Shown: positions 33,353 through 46,611 of the stretch, in pieces | How the letters are laid out: each line of letters opens with the position of its first letter | Position numbering within the stretch: position 1 is the first letter of the stretch | Assembly: GCF_901000735.1 (NCBI RefSeq) | Contig: NC_081551.1 | Span: 9,690,101 to 9,754,100 of the forward strand | From: Corylus avellana | Taxonomy: Eukaryota > Streptophyta > Magnoliopsida > Fagales > Betulaceae | Reading direction: 5' to 3' | DNA: 64,000 bases | Notes under the pieces: generated by a model | What the model was told of the DNA's origin: nothing | What the model saw: the letters and a program-made list of their open reading frames with translations, nothing else | Database searches by the model: none | Program-made: the position numbers and the translations under genes

Positions 33353-36300
33353 ATGAAAGGAGGAAATACTTTTAGTTTGAGGGGGAGAAGTCTTTCTCTC
33401 ACTTTGGTTGTTCTCATTGTTACAACTATAGCAATTTGGGCTTGGGAAAAAAATCCTTTTGCTAATAGTCTACTATCGGCCCAAGAGCAGTATACAATCC
33501 CTACTTCAGGTTTGTGTGTCAATGCATTCATGTATAGACAAACGTACTTGTATTTTGGTTCTTTTATTTGTAGTAAAATTTTTATTTGGATCCAAAGAGT
33601 CAAAATAATACTACATATTACTGATTCAATAAACCTATATACGAGGCTCTACTAAGAGAACAGAAGTTTATGCTCTGACAATGGGAACTAAGAAATTATT
33701 TATGGTCCTTGCACTTATATAAGCATGCTGGTCATGTATGCAGTCTTGGTGTTACATCGAATAGTCCATCAAGAGGATGTATTGACCCCTGTACTTTTGA
33801 CTTGTTGAGTATATTTTTGGAACAGGTTTTTGCTAAAAAGACTAGTACTAATACCTAGATGAGTTTTGTCTGCTCTAGTACTTTAGATTTTTCATGGTGC
33901 CAGCATTGGTTAAAAATTCGCATTTAGATCAAATGGATAGAGCTTACAGTTTCTACCTAAAAACAAGCTCCAATTTTTTTTTTTAGGGGCTTCAGATATT
34001 TGAAGAAGAAATTTGGTGGTTCCATTTCTTTATGAACACCAACTCACACACACAAACATGAATGGAGCTAGAAAAGTATAATAAATCTCTAAATACTCCA
34101 GTCGAAATTCTGATTTGAGCATAATACACCTTAAAAGGATTATTTTTTAGAGGTAAGAACTTTTGTGTGCCAAATAGTTGTAAGTGTATTGATAAGCTAA
34201 AATACTAGTACATGAGCCAAAACATCATGTGGTGTAGGCATTATATATATAATATCCCATAAGTTGTGATTTTTACTCAAGTTGTTATAGACTTTAGTTG
34301 GAGAATTGGGTTTAAAAGAAACTGATGGCTGATAAATACTTGTAAATGGTTGTATCTGTTATTGTGGACCGATTTTCGTAGGAGGAATGGTGGGGTTGGA
34401 GACACCGGAAATAGATGAAGACTGGTTATGATCTATGCACAGTATTAACAACAAATGTTCAGGATATCATTATGGCAAAGTGAGGATGTTAATTAGCTTT
34501 TCCAAATAGATTAAATGATAGTTGCTTGCATGCATGCATGAGAAGTTACTTGTGGCACTAATTGAGCAAAATGAATGAAAGTTCTTGTGTCTGAACATTC
34601 ATGTATTAGGCTGATGATTCCACTTGTATGGAATTGCTATTTATCTGAAGTTGAAGGGTGTTGAAGGGACAAGAAGGCATAAAGGAGTTAGGATTAGGTC
34701 ATGGCAGAAGATATGATTGGTGATTTTTTCTGGATGTGATGGCTCCATAATGAGCTAAGTGGATACATAATAACCTGTATAAGTGACCATGTATAACGGA
34801 TCAAGGCTTTCTTGACTTTATTTAAGTAATATTGAACAGTCGCCTTTCCTTATATGAATAATCTTCTAGTATATATTGTAGAATTAACTTTAAACATTGT
34901 TTCGGGAAAGTTGCAGTTGCAGAATTTTCATATTCTGATAGATGAGTCAGGTTGAATGTAAGCCCTGTGTAAAATTTTCCATCTCATACCTTTTGTACGA
35001 CCTATGTGTCGCAGAGCCCATTTATGAATTGAAATCCCAGCCCAAGCATATGCATGCCAAAATATCACATCAACTGCATATTCATACCCATTAATTGTTG
35101 TTACCCATCTAATGCACATACTCTATATTTTCTTTTCTGTTCTTTAAAAAGAATCATACTAATCTAGGAGTGACAAATGGATAGCTCCAATTAACTTGAT
35201 ATTTGTAGAGTATGTTGGCCATGGATTAGGAGCGTGCTTAGTGAAACTTGCCCACTAAATTATTGAGTGGTGTAAACTCAGCTATGCCACCATTTTAAAC
35301 TTGATTTGGTTCTGAGTGGTAACATTTTTAAGATGTGATCTTATTATCCTCAGCATGCTTTTAGCTTGCTTTTAGGTTTGACTGCCTACTGATGAATTAT
35401 CTTTATTGTGGCTTAGAGTTTCGTGTGGGTTCCCGAAATGATTCTGTAGTATCCATGAAGCCAACAGAGAAAATTGAGGAAAATATATCACACTCAATCA
35501 TAACAGAAGAAACAACAGGAGAAGAAAAGTTTGGTACTGCACCAGTCGATGCTATATCTGCATTCTCTCCTGAAAAGATAGAAAGTGATGGGCATGTGAT
35601 ATCCTCCTCCAAAACTAAAGGTACAGTTATTTTCATATCTGAATGGTGCTTCTTCAACATCTTGCACAAACTTTTGTTTTACCATTATTGTTTTCTCATT
35701 TAAATATTTAATAGTTGGGGCAGCCCTAGTAATTAAATTAGCTTTATCAACTTCATGACTCAGCTAAACTAGAACGACAAGTATTAATAAATAACCATAA
35801 AACAGAGGTGCATTTAGGAGCCTTTTAAAGGGTCATTACCCAGAGGTTTTAGTAGTTGTTTCATAGTATCAACTCTCAATTGTTTTGATGGCCTCTTTTT
35901 AGGTAAGTTGTATAAGGGGTGGCTATTCATCAGCCTCACAATCAATTTCATTTAATTGATTGTAACATTTTAAATGGCATAACCTCTTTTGTCCTGTGTT
36001 TGTCAAAATTAGCCTCTCAAACTTTAGGAAGGCAATCAGAGGAATTAGTCAGTCCATGCAACTATGTCTTCTTATCATTTTACTCTGTACTTTTCATGTA
36101 TTATTTTCAACTGTTTTACATTGAATTTTATGGCTTTCAAGAGAAAATGAAGCTTATGTTGCGCCCTCTAGCTTGTACTTGCAGGTAGAATTTTTGCCTA
36201 TGACCATCCTACATAAACATTGACAATTGGCTTTGTATCTCTTTGGCTGAAATCCCAGAAACATGTTACCTATCCCTAGCAATGGGTTTATCCATTTAAA

Positions 36301-38382
36301 GGAACTTATGATTTTTGATATCTGGAATTGTGATTTCTTTAGTTCTTCTGCTAAGGAGATGAGGCTAGGAAGTTGGAACATGCATTTAAGTGACAAGAAT
36401 TAAGTTTGTGGGCTCTATTACACATTCATAGTCATGAAAATAACCAGAGATCAATTTCTCTTATAAAAAGGATGCTGGGTGTAGGAAAACTAAAGATTTT
36501 GCAGCCATTCTGAAGGCTGATTTTGATGTTTTTCATCTGATTCACTCTATGCACTCTTCAAATCTAATCTAAGGTTGTCCAATTTTTCACCTCTGCAGTC
36601 TGCAATTATGCCAAGGGTAGATGGATTGCAGACAGCCGGAGGCCATTGTATTCAGGATTCAGGTGTAAGCAGTGGTTATCAAAAATGTGGGCATGTAGAC
36701 TAACACAGCGAAAAGATTTTTCTTATGAAGGATATCGGTGGCAGCCAGAAAATTGTGACATGCCAAAGTTTGAGAAGTCCACATTCTTACAAAGGTTGGT
36801 CCCTTTTTTTTTTCCCCTTCTTGACCTTGTGTGGCTTTATAATTGAATTCAAAGAATTTTCCATGGCCTTGGTAAAAGTTTATATATGAGTAGAGGATCA
36901 TGAAATGGGCAATACAGAATTGAAGCAAAGGGTGCTACAAACTCTCTTCTCTTGGAGGATATTGGGGTTTTCTTCGCAAGCTTCAACGCTTACGGAATTT
37001 ATAGATTTATGTGCGTCCTTTTCAGTTTAAAGCTCGTGTAGTGGGCTCTTTTGTATACTTCCTGTGTACATGGGTTGCGCCCCTTGCGCTTTTTATACAA
37101 TGACTTTTACTTATCAAAAAAATGAGTATCTCGTAAATAAAATTTTCTGTTGTTCCTAGTTTGACGAAGTATCCTGACTTGATCACTGCATTTACTTGAC
37201 TTTAATCAAGTTTGCATAACATAGTTAACTTCAATTTTCAGATTGTATTTTAAAAAAAGTATTATCAAATTTTGCTACTGAATCAAAATCTTGAATTTGT
37301 CTAAATAGATTATCACTGATGTCCTATGCTTTTCATTGGCACCCCCACTGAGGTTTTTGTTTGACTTTTCAGCTAGATTTTCTTAACTTTTTTATTGTTT
37401 TTTTTTGAGTTATTAATGATCATTTATGCTATGGTTCACTGACCCCTAATATGCATATTGACATGGGTTTGTCGTAATTTTGAAATTTGGTGCCATATAG
37501 ACAAAGTGAGGTTTTTGGTTATGTTCATGATCTAAAGTGACTGTACATTCCAGAATGCAGGACAAAACAATTGCATTTATAGGAGATTCATTGGGCAGGC
37601 AGCAGTTCCAGTCTTTAATGTGTATGGCAACTGGTGGGGAAGAGAGCCCAGAAGTTGAAAATGTGGGAAAAAAATATGGTCTTGTCAAAGCTCGTGGAGC
37701 CATTCGTCCTGATGGTTGGGCTTATAGATTCACAAAAACAAATACCACCATTTTATATTACTGGTCAGCAAGTCTGAGTGACCTAGTGCCCCTTAACATT
37801 TCAGACCCATCCACCAATGTGGCTATGCATTTGGATCGTCCCCCGGCTTTCATGAGACGGTTCCTCCTTCATTTTGATGTGTTGGTTCTAAATACAGGAC
37901 ACCACTGGAATAGGGGTAAGCTTAATGCAAATCGTTGGGTGATGCATGTAGGTGGAAAGCCAAATGAAGATAAAAAACGTGCTGAAATCGGGCATGCCAA
38001 GAATTTTACAGTGTATAGCGTTGTCAGATGGCTTAATTCACAGCTTCCCTCACATCCTCGCCTTAAAGCTTTTTTTCGGACAATCTCGCCTCGGCATTTT
38101 GCTAACGGGGACTGGAACACTGGGGGTAGCTGCGATAACACCGCTCCATTGTCTGGAGGAAGTGAAGTAGTGCAAGATGGATCAAGTGATCCTCTTGTTG
38201 AGGGTGCTGTAAAGGGCACATCAGTAAAGATTTTGGATATAACTGCAGTATCTCAACTGAGGGATGAGGGTCACATGTCCCATTACAGTCTTAGAGGGAA
38301 TCTGAATGTTAGTGATTGCTTACATTGGTGCCTACCCGGAATCCCGGACACATGGAACGAGCTCCTTATCGCACAAATATAG
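33353..38382 (+). CDS. Trichome birefringence-like protein (TBL14/15/16 type), polysaccharide O-acetyltransferase
   Basis: Four exons join in frame: 33353-33509, 35417-35620, 36599-36794 and 37554-38382, giving 461 residues, a usual TBL length. It is a type II Golgi protein with one N-terminal membrane segment (about residues 10-32, [18 protein letters not shown]). A variable Ser/Glu-rich stem (to about residue 120) follows. The PMR5N domain has [14 protein letters not shown] and Y-R-W-Q-P. The PC-esterase domain has the GDS motif at about residues 196-198 and the C-terminal DxxH motif D-C-L-H at about 440-443, the serine-hydrolase-like catalytic residues. TBL proteins O-acetylate wall polymers such as xylan, mannan or pectin; the polymer used here cannot be told. 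The 5' leader is spliced and carries uORFs. Intron 3 has a LINE tail and the leader intron a hAT MITE. Confidence 0.93.
36950..37127 (+). mobile_element. LINE 3' tail in TBL intron 3
   Basis: The segment containing TGTATACTTCCTGTGTACATGG, GCGCCCCTTGCGCTTTTTATAC and an ending of TTACTTATCAAAAAAA matches the 3' ends of LINE pieces at 63120-63210 and, inverted, 60766-60850 and 63597-63660. It is a 5'-truncated L1-type insertion in the sense orientation. Confidence 0.7.
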
Positions 38383-38389
38383 GCTCTGC

Positions 38390-39180
38390 CACGCTGAGTA
38401 TGCATTGACTAAAGATTGATTGAATCTCCTATTCTTTATGGTCTAAAGAAGACCATTTTTTCTCATTTACTTGTGACTCAGCTTTTTTACTGATTATAGA
38501 GTAGGTAATTAGCTAGAGCCAATCCAATTCTCATGTTTACATGGAAAATGTATTCCTGAGTGTTGTAATTCTCATATTTACAGGTAGTTTATGGATAATG
38601 AGGCTGCCAAAAGAAGGAAGAATACCAGAGGGCTTCAGCTCCATTGTTACAGGTTTAAATGGTGTTGTATGTATCATTAGTACATTGTCACAAGAAAATC
38701 TCCTAGAGGTCTCTCTATATACCTCTCTCTCTCTCTCTCTAGGGTTTATTTATTTCATATATGTTTCTGTTTAATGAAAATAGCTTCAGTGAAGGAAACA
38801 AGGAGGAGGATAAAAGTCTTATACAAAATCAATAGAAAATTAATTTATATTCATTGAACTTGGAAGTCTTCATTTATGAATAATTTCATTTCCTTCTGGA
38901 TCTCTGTATTTCTCCTTTTTGCCATTTCTTCCGTTATGTAGAAAAATAAATAGTTCTTCTATCACATTTTCTACCGGAAATTAAAGTTATTACAATAATC
39001 TCAAATTCATTGGTGATTTTAAAAGCCACATCACACTTAAGAGGACTCAAGGAAGACTCTGGTCTTCCTTATATCATTACTCTTATAATTATGTAAAACT
39101 TGTTTAACAGAAATTGAAGAATAGCTCCAAGGATTAAGATCCAGCAATTGCCCGATCAACAATTTTATTTTTTATTTATT
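38390..39180 (+). other. TBL 3' region and spacer
   Basis: Downstream of the TBL stop, the presumed 3' UTR runs to about 38,800. It contains a (CT)n tract at about 38725-38742. No other gene is supported. Confidence 0.4.
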
Positions 39181-39182
39181 TT

Positions 39183-39310
39183 TTAATCTACGGCCAGGAA
39201 GGTTCCACGTCTACCTATATTTAAATTTCAAATTTTAAACAAAAATTTAGGTGGCTTTTAGTCAATTAACTCACCCCTTTTTCAAAATTTTCCTTGCCAT
39301 AAGTTATTTT
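39183..39310. repeat. Copy of a local repeat (ATCTACGGCCAGGA family)
   Basis: About 125 bp starting AATCTACGGCCAGGAA is about 90 percent like 46034-46150, and its first part also matches 45079-45162. The copies mark rearranged, related blocks in the 39-48 kb region. Confidence 0.75.
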
Positions 39311-39589
39311 GAAATGTCATTTGTTGCAGTCTTTTAACAATTTTCCTTTTGGATATCAATCATAATAAAAAATTATAGTCTTTCAAACTCCCCTACTTTC
39401 AATTTTATAATCTATTTTGAGAAGCAGAGAAACAAAGAAAGGAAAAAGATAAAGATAAAGAAAAAAGGGGGCATCACTTTTTAAATCATCACTTTTTAAA
39501 GAGTTAATTAGAAGAAAAGAAACTCCGATAAATCATCATTTTTTTAAGTGTTAAAGGTTTCTTAATCGGTCAATAATCCCTTAAAACAT

Positions 39590-41250
39590 GTGGCCTAAAC
39601 CTTCTTTCACTAACCTTTTAGCAAAGAAAAAACCTAAAATACCCTCACTGGACGAGCACTCGTCCAGGGGACCACACAAGTGCTAGTATGGACAGTGTAT
39701 TACCCTTTGTGCAAAACTCAATTGTACAATCTGAGCATTTTTTACCTTTTGTGAATAGTATACGAGCGCTTGTATGAACAATACCTGAGCACTCGTAAAC
39801 TATTCCTTAGACTGTTGGACAATATTCAAATCGCACGCTTGAAAAACATTTTTAACTTGTAGTGAACAGTACACGAGCGTTCGACCCAATACTACATAAG
39901 CGCTATAAATTCTTAAAATTTATAGCTTTTCTACCCTATAAGTACCTTCCTTCCCATGCCATTTTCTACCCATCCTGCCCTTTGAGCCTTAGAGAAACCC
40001 TGCTGGGTTGATTTTTGAGAGTTTGTGAGGTTTGTGAGTGTTCTTGGAGAAGGAGGAGGTGTGGAGCTAGCTATCTTCTAAGGTGACTTCTTAATCATTC
40101 TTTTACGTTTCCTAAATGTTGTTAACTACTTTCTTAATGTTACGAGAACCATGACGAGTCCTTATACTTAGTTTTCTTGTGAAAGCAAAGAATGATTTTG
40201 AAATTTTTTTAATCAACTCTTGTTGTCTCTAAAGGTTGCATGGTAATACGTTTGGTGCCTATTTATTAACAACACCATGAATGTTTAAAAGAGCTTTTAA
40301 ACATTTTTCTTTGATTGTATTACCTAGTGGCTTATGTGTTTATTTTAAGCATAAGAGAGGAGACACCAACCCATAGCCTTAGATAGAAGCCTAGGAGCAT
40401 TTTGGGGATTTCTGGCCAAAACCATAGCCCCTAGCTGAACGCTCGCCCTCGGGAACGAGGGCTCGACCAGAGGGTGGGTTACATGCCCCTTAGCCCCTAA
40501 TATCTGCACAAAGATTTTAGCAATCCCTTTTTCGTTAGATGAAACCTCATAGAGTTCTCTAATACTACTTATAACGATGGGTCGTGTTTTGTTATAGCAG
40601 AGATTCGTGATGTCGAAGGACTCGAGCGAGCGAACGAGGTAAGTAAACACTTATGAACACTTTCCCTAAAAACGTAGCATATGTCAGCTGACTGACCACA
40701 CGTATAATATGAACATGTATACTTTTTGTAATAACTTGGTAACTGTTTAATAACTAGTTGATAAGATACATTGTATGAAATGGTATACCGGTACGTGCGG
40801 TATAATGGCCATGGGCTTACTATATAAACTTGATTGTATGGTCAAATGTGTATGTTGTTATATGGGCTTTGGATTCAATGGTTGTTTTGTGACCGGTGCA
40901 AACTTAACGAGCAGTCACTACAAGACGTACATCATTAGTAGCGTGTGGGCCACCCGAGGTCGGATTCGGTCGGGCTGTTAGTGTTATGTATGATATACCG
41001 TATACAATGGCCAAGGTACTGACATTGTATTATAGGTCCACCGGGACATCGCCAACCCTACTGATAAGGAGTAATATCTCGGGTAGACCATATATGATAG
41101 TTATGACCTATAAAGCATTAGTTTTCTACATTAAAAAAATATTTGGGTAATTGCCACCGGGAATACACCACTCTTTTATTAACTAAACGATACTTTTATG
41201 GTGTATTAACGTAGACAACACTTCTTTTAAAGGTTTACCAAAAGCTGCAC
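39590..41250 (+). mobile_element. Truncated LTR related to the 13751-15909 solo LTR
   Basis: Shared segments include GGTCAAATGTGTATGTTGTTA, GACCGGTGCA/GACCAGCGCA, GTACATCATTAGTA, GGCCACCCGAGGTCGGA and the GCCAACCCTACTGA block (about 40780-41090 versus 14920-15225). A TATA-like box lies at about 39947. The ends are degraded and no target duplication was seen. Confidence 0.7.
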
Positions 41251-41989
41251 GTTTATTTCTGCTTTATAATAACTAGCTTATAACCTGCACTATGTGCGGG
41301 ATTCTTAATTATAATAATTTAATTTTAAAATTTAAACACATCATTTTTCATTATAAGTTAAAAAGACGTATGAAAATATATCTCATATTTTTAAACAAAA
41401 ATGAATAAATCTTTATTCCTATAAGTATATATGATTTAAAATGAATAGTATAAAGAAAAAAAAATTAGTTAACGCAATTAATGATGCTAATTAATAACAT
41501 GTGGATTATATTGAAATATAATTAATGCAATTAATGACATCATATATATATATATAATGCAATTAATTATATTGAAATATAATTGACGCTAATTAATGAT
41601 CGTTTTTTTTCTTAAGAAACCGGTTATATATATATATATGATGTCTTTTTTTTTCTTTTTTTTTTTAGAATTCTAAACGTATTAATATACATATTAAATT
41701 GACGTATTAATACATAATAATTTTATTTATATTATTTCTTTCCTTATTTGATTCGGACATTAATAATACTTAATTTATTGAATAATTTTTATATGGAAAA
41801 CTCTTAAAATACAATTAACGCAATTAATGATTGGGTTTTTTCTTTTTCTTTTTTAAATGAAAAACCGGTTCACTTTTAAAAAACCAGTTAAAAATTATGC
41901 CTTAAAAAACCAGTTTAGCCTTTTAAAAAAATGGGTTCATGCCACATGTCGCAATTTTAAGACATTTCTATGAGGGGTTTCGCCTTATA

Positions 41990-43325
41990 TATATTATGCA
42001 CAACCTTATCATTTAAAATAAGCCCAAAACACTATCAAAAGCCTATATATAAAAAATGGTTATTAATTTTAATAACCACTAATCACCGGTTATAACATTA
42101 CAGCTAACCGCCTAAGCGAAGTAGTTGCGGTTATTAAAATTCAATAACTGACATAAAGCTTCCTTTAAGTTTTTCTAGGTCGAAGAAAAAGGCTTTGGAG
42201 GGAGATGTGAAATTTGGGTTGATGCGTCACAAAACCTAAGTTTCATGTTCCAAGCCGTTAGACGCAACTAACAGCTTGGATTATAGAAAATGCTATCCTC
42301 ACTCCAAAGGTTGTTTGAAACATATCCTCTCAAAATTTGGTCCATCAATCACAAAAAATATTTTTTGTATCGACAGATTGTTTTCATCACATCAACCAAT
42401 TTTTATTATTATTTAAAAAAAAAAAAAATTCAAACATACTTACCAAATTCTTTGGGACGCCGACCTATCCCTCTTTTCTCCCTCAAGTACAAGTACAACT
42501 ACAAAAAAAGAAAAAAAAAAAAAAAAATCCTGCCACTTTTCTCCAACGTACAAATCATAATTAAAATTGACTTATAATGCTAAAATTTTGTACAACTTTT
42601 TTGTTTGTTTTGTTCATACGACTTTTAAATGGAAAGACCCATGCCTAATTGGTTTTTACCAAATTATCCACCAGGGAAACCTTGATAGTTGATACCAAAA
42701 AAATAGAGTCAAGAACCTCACCAAGTTTTTTTTTTTTGGTTTTGTTAATTTAAATCCTGTTATATCCAATTAAGATAATATTATCACCATGCATGTTGGA
42801 GTTGCTACAATCAATCAATTTATTACAAGCCTTGCAAATTAAAGTTCATCGAAAAATCCAGTGATATCATCGGTCCGTCTCGCACTCTAGTACATGGAAG
42901 ATGTAAATTAAAAAAAAGAAAAAAAAAAAAGAAGGTAAATTACTTTTTGGTGTCAATATTAGTTGTTGAATATAATAATCTGTTTTTCAAGAAAGGGAAA
43001 AATAGTCGTACACTGAACTTTCCGAACTAATTTAATTTTCCTCCCCTTCTGGGGTACCAGACTAACGAGTCATGAGCCAAGTCAAAGCTAAATGATAAGT
43101 AGTCCATACATTTAACTTGAGCCCTTTGTTGGTCATATCACATGTTCTTTGAATTCAAATGAAAAATTCATGCAGCAATTTGTCACCTACATTTATGGTA
43201 GAGGGTCCATGAACTTGAAGCATTGTGAAAGAAAGTCTTTTTCTTTCTTCCTTTTTTATTGCAAATCTAGAAGAGTTTCCTCTTTCCATTAAATGGATTA
43301 GGGCAGGAGTGGTCAATTTCCATCA
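41990..43325. repeat. Left copy of a diverged direct duplication
   Basis: This block and 47005-48475 are homologous in the same order. Shared segments include AGCCTATATATAAAAAA, GCTTTGGAGGGA, AAGTTTCATGTTCCAAGC, CCACCAGGGAAACCT, ATCACCATGCATG and TAAATGGATTAGGGCAGGAG. No coding sequence is recognised in either copy. Confidence 0.85.
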
Positions 43326-43396
43326 AGTCAAATTTCTATTTAATAACTATCTTACAATGCTAAATTGGTCAGCAATTTTTTCATCTTTCAATTTTT

Positions 43397-45062
43397 TTTT
43401 AGGGATAAATACAAAATTGGTCCTTATAGTTGACCTAAATTACAAATTACTTCATGTGGTATAAAAAATAATTTTGAAGTCCCTATAGTTAGCCTAAATG
43501 ACAAATCATTCCTCGTAGTATAAAAATTAATTTATATGTCCTCAAGGTATACCAAAATAATAGTTTACTCCCTAAAATCAATTTTCCTTAAGTAAATTAA
43601 CAAAATATGTCACTTTGCCACATCATACTCAGTAAAAACGTGATACGTGTTATTATTAATTTATGACTTTCAAAGATGATGATTAGGATTTTTTACATCA
43701 TTTTACGACGTTAACTAAGATTACACATCATCCCTCACTTCATGTCATACTGTTACAGTAAATTAACCTATTTTATATTCCCAAAATTTTACCCTATGTG
43801 TAACCCTCCATTGTCTTCATCTTCCTTAGCCGCTTTACAAAATGCAATCTTCAAATTCTCGTAAAATGCTCCAAAATCGTGGTGAGAAAGATGGAAAATG
43901 AGGGAGGGTTAAGGCACGGAGTAAAATTTGGGGATAAAAGAGATTATGTTAATTTACTTTAGTAATATGATGTAACAAAATAACAGATTCTTTTAAGTTA
44001 CTTAATGGAAATTGATTTTAGGGAATAAACTGTTACTTTGGCCTATAAGGGTGGGCAAAAACCATCCAAACCTGCAAACCCGCCCCACCCCTCGTGGATT
44101 TTAAGTGTTTTTTTGTGGGTACGGGTGGATTTCTCCCAACTCGCGCGAGGTGGGGTGTGTTGCAGGTTTTGAAATTTTTTCCTTGCGGGTACCCACCCCG
44201 CCCCGCCCAACCCCGCATAAGTATAGAACAAAAAAACCCTAACCCTAATCATTTTTTTCTTGTGCCGTTTCTCCTCTCTCTCATCACTCACGTCTACTCT
44301 CTCCATCTCCTGCTCTCTATCGTCTCTCTTGCTCTTTCTCTGGTCTGTTCTCGCTTTCTCGTTAACGACTCTCTCTCCATCTCTTGTTTGCTTCTCTCTT
44401 CGTCTACGCCACCGCTCGACATCCTCAGGCCACGGGCTATTGCGCCGCTCCCACCTCTAGACCATGATCCAAGTTTTTTTTTTTTTTTCTCTCTCAAGAG
44501 ATCTCAAGTTCTTGGTCTAGATTTCAAGTTTTTTTCTCCCTCGTCAAGATTTAATTCCAAGTTTTTTGGTTTAGGTTTGATTCAAGGGTTCTGATGTAAG
44601 GATTGTGTAACTTGTGTTTGTTTAGGAGGAGAAGAAACCTGCAGAAGAGATGAAACGAAAAAGAAAGAAGAGAAGCCGGCGGAGGAAAGAAAGGACAGGA
44701 TTTGAGGAAGAGAGAACCCAACCCGCACAACCCGCAAAACCCGCACAACCCGTCCCGATCTATCACGCCTCGCAACACCCGAACCCGTGCGGATATTGTT
44801 CATTGTGCTCGAGTGGCAGGTTGGAATTTCCAGAACCCGCATTGTGCGGGGCGGGTGAGAAAAATACCGATACCCGCCCCTCCCCGACCCGTGTCCACCC
44901 CTATTGGCCTACATTGAAGAATTATAGATTATTTTTTATACCATAAGAAGTGATTTGTAATTTAGGCCAACTCCAACTACAAAGACCTATAAATTATTTG
45001 TCATACCACAATAAATGATTTGTAATTTAGGCTAACGATAATGACCATTTTACATTTATCCT
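43397..45062. mobile_element. MULE-like long-TIR element hosting a nested hAT element
   Basis: The left arm from about 43397 (GGGATAAATACAAAATTGGTC ...) is inverted at about 44904-45062. The inner arms (about 43560-43625 and 43975-44037) pair as well. This gives a long foldback interrupted on its right side by a hAT element (44046-44903). The poly-T flanks hide any target duplication. No transposase. Confidence 0.7.
44046..44903. mobile_element. Non-autonomous hAT element nested in the MULE-like element
   Basis: The ends are TAAGGGTGGGCA and, reversed, TAGGGGTGGACA, with a perfect 8-bp target duplication TTGGCCTA (44038-44045 and 44904-44911). Subterminal regions are rich in CCCGC words. The interior has a pyrimidine-rich block and short open frames on both strands, none resembling transposase. 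Confidence 0.85.
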
Positions 45063-46121
45063 TTTTTTTTTTTTTTAATCTACGGCCAGGAATGTTCCAC
45101 GTCTACCTATATTTAAATTTTCAAATTTCAAACAAAAATTTAGATGGCTTTTAGTCATTTAAATTTTCAAATTATTTTTTTAAGTATAGAACAAAAAAAC
45201 CCTAACCCTAATCATTTTTTTCTTGTGCCGTTTCTCCTCTCTCTCATCACTCACGTCTACTCTCTCCATCTCCTGCTCTCTATCGTCTCTCTTGCTCTCT
45301 CTCTGGTTTGTTCTCGCTTTCTCGTTAACGACTCTCTCTCCATCTCTTGTTTGCTTCTCTCTTCGTCTACGCTGCCGCTCGACATCCTCAGGCCATGGGC
45401 TACTGCGCCGCTCCCACCTCTAGACCATGATCTAGGTTTTTTTTTTTTCTCTCTCAAGAGATCTCAAGTTCTTGGTCCAAATTTCAAGTTTTTTTCTCCC
45501 TCGTCAAGATTTAATTCCAAGTTCTTTGGTTTAGGTTTGACTCAAGGGTTCTGATGTAGGGATTGTGTAACTTGTGTTTGTTTAGGAGGAGAAGAAACCT
45601 GCAGAAGAGATGAAACAAAAAAGAAAGAAGAGAAGCCGGCGGAGGAAAGAAATGAGAGGATTTGAGGAAGAGAGAACCCAACCCGCACAATCCGCACAAC
45701 CCGTCCCGATCTATCACGCCTCGCAACACCCGAACCCGTGCGGATATTGTTCATTGTGCTCGAGTGGCAGGTTGGAATTTCCAGAACCCGCATTGTGCGG
45801 GGCGGGTGAGAAAAATACCGATACCCGCCCCTCCCCGACCCGTGCCCACCCCTATTGGCCTACATTGAAGAATTATAGATTATTTTTTATACCATAAGAA
45901 GTGATTTGTAATTTAGGCCAACTCCAACTACAAGGACCTATAAACTATTTGTCATACCACAATAAGTGATTTGTAATTTAAGCTACCGATAATGACCATT
46001 TTACATTTATCCTTTTTTTTTTTTTTTTGGTTTATCTACGGCCAGGAATGTTCCACGTCTACCTATATTTAAAATTTCAAATTTCAAACAAAAATTTAGA
46101 TGGCTTTTAGTCATTTAACTC
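44218..46121. repeat. Tandem duplication, offset 963 bp
   Basis: Segment 44218-45162 is repeated directly at 45181-46121 with few differences. The repeat covers most of the hAT element, the right arm of its host and the ATCTACGGCCAGGA repeat start. The second copy lacks the left hAT end, so it arose by duplication and not by transposition. Short AAACCCTAACCCTAA strings appear in both copies. Confidence 0.88.
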
Positions 46122-46256
46122 GCCCCTTTTTCAAAATTTTCCTTGCCATGAAAATGCCTTTTGTTCCCAAACCACTGCTCAAGACCAGTAAAGGGGGCAA
46201 GTTTCCTACTAAAAATACATTCTGCTCAAACTACTAAAGGAAAAAACGTTAGGCTC

Positions 46257-46432
46257 AGGGGCGGACCCAGGTGGCCCTTTGGGGGCCTGTAGCCCCAAAA
46301 ATTTTAAAACCCTCCCCTAATTATTATTATTATTTTTTTAAATATACCCTTAAAGTTAAAATCATGTTTTTTGCCCCCACCAATTTTTTATTTATTTATT
46401 TTTTTTCTCCAAAACTAAAAGTCTAGTTCCAG
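46257..46432. mobile_element. Possible hAT MITE
   Basis: It begins CAGGGGCGGACCCAGG, matching the terminus of the large hAT element at 11493. The right end near 46432 (GTTCCAGCCTTG) is only a weak inverted match and no target duplication was found. Confidence 0.4.
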
Positions 46433-46611
46433 CCTTGCGGCTTGTTAACTAAATGAAGCCCATCACAAACATAAAAGAGAAAGAAGAAACAGAGTCAGGA
46501 AAAAAAAAAAGGAAGAGAAGAGAAAATTAAGAGTTCTGCATCTGTGTTCAACTTTTTTCAGGAGTACTTATGCGGCAATTCAAACCGCAGAGATTTTTCT
46601 TTGATTCAGAC

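Noticed and set aside
44236..44250. Interstitial telomere repeat
   Set aside because: Only about two CCCTAA units are present here and in the duplicate near 45199; this is too short, and it is part of a transposon.
44094..44594. Plus-strand 166-aa ORF in the hAT element (and its copy at 45144)
   Set aside because: Ser/Leu-rich translation of a pyrimidine tract inside a non-autonomous transposon; no transposase or known domain.
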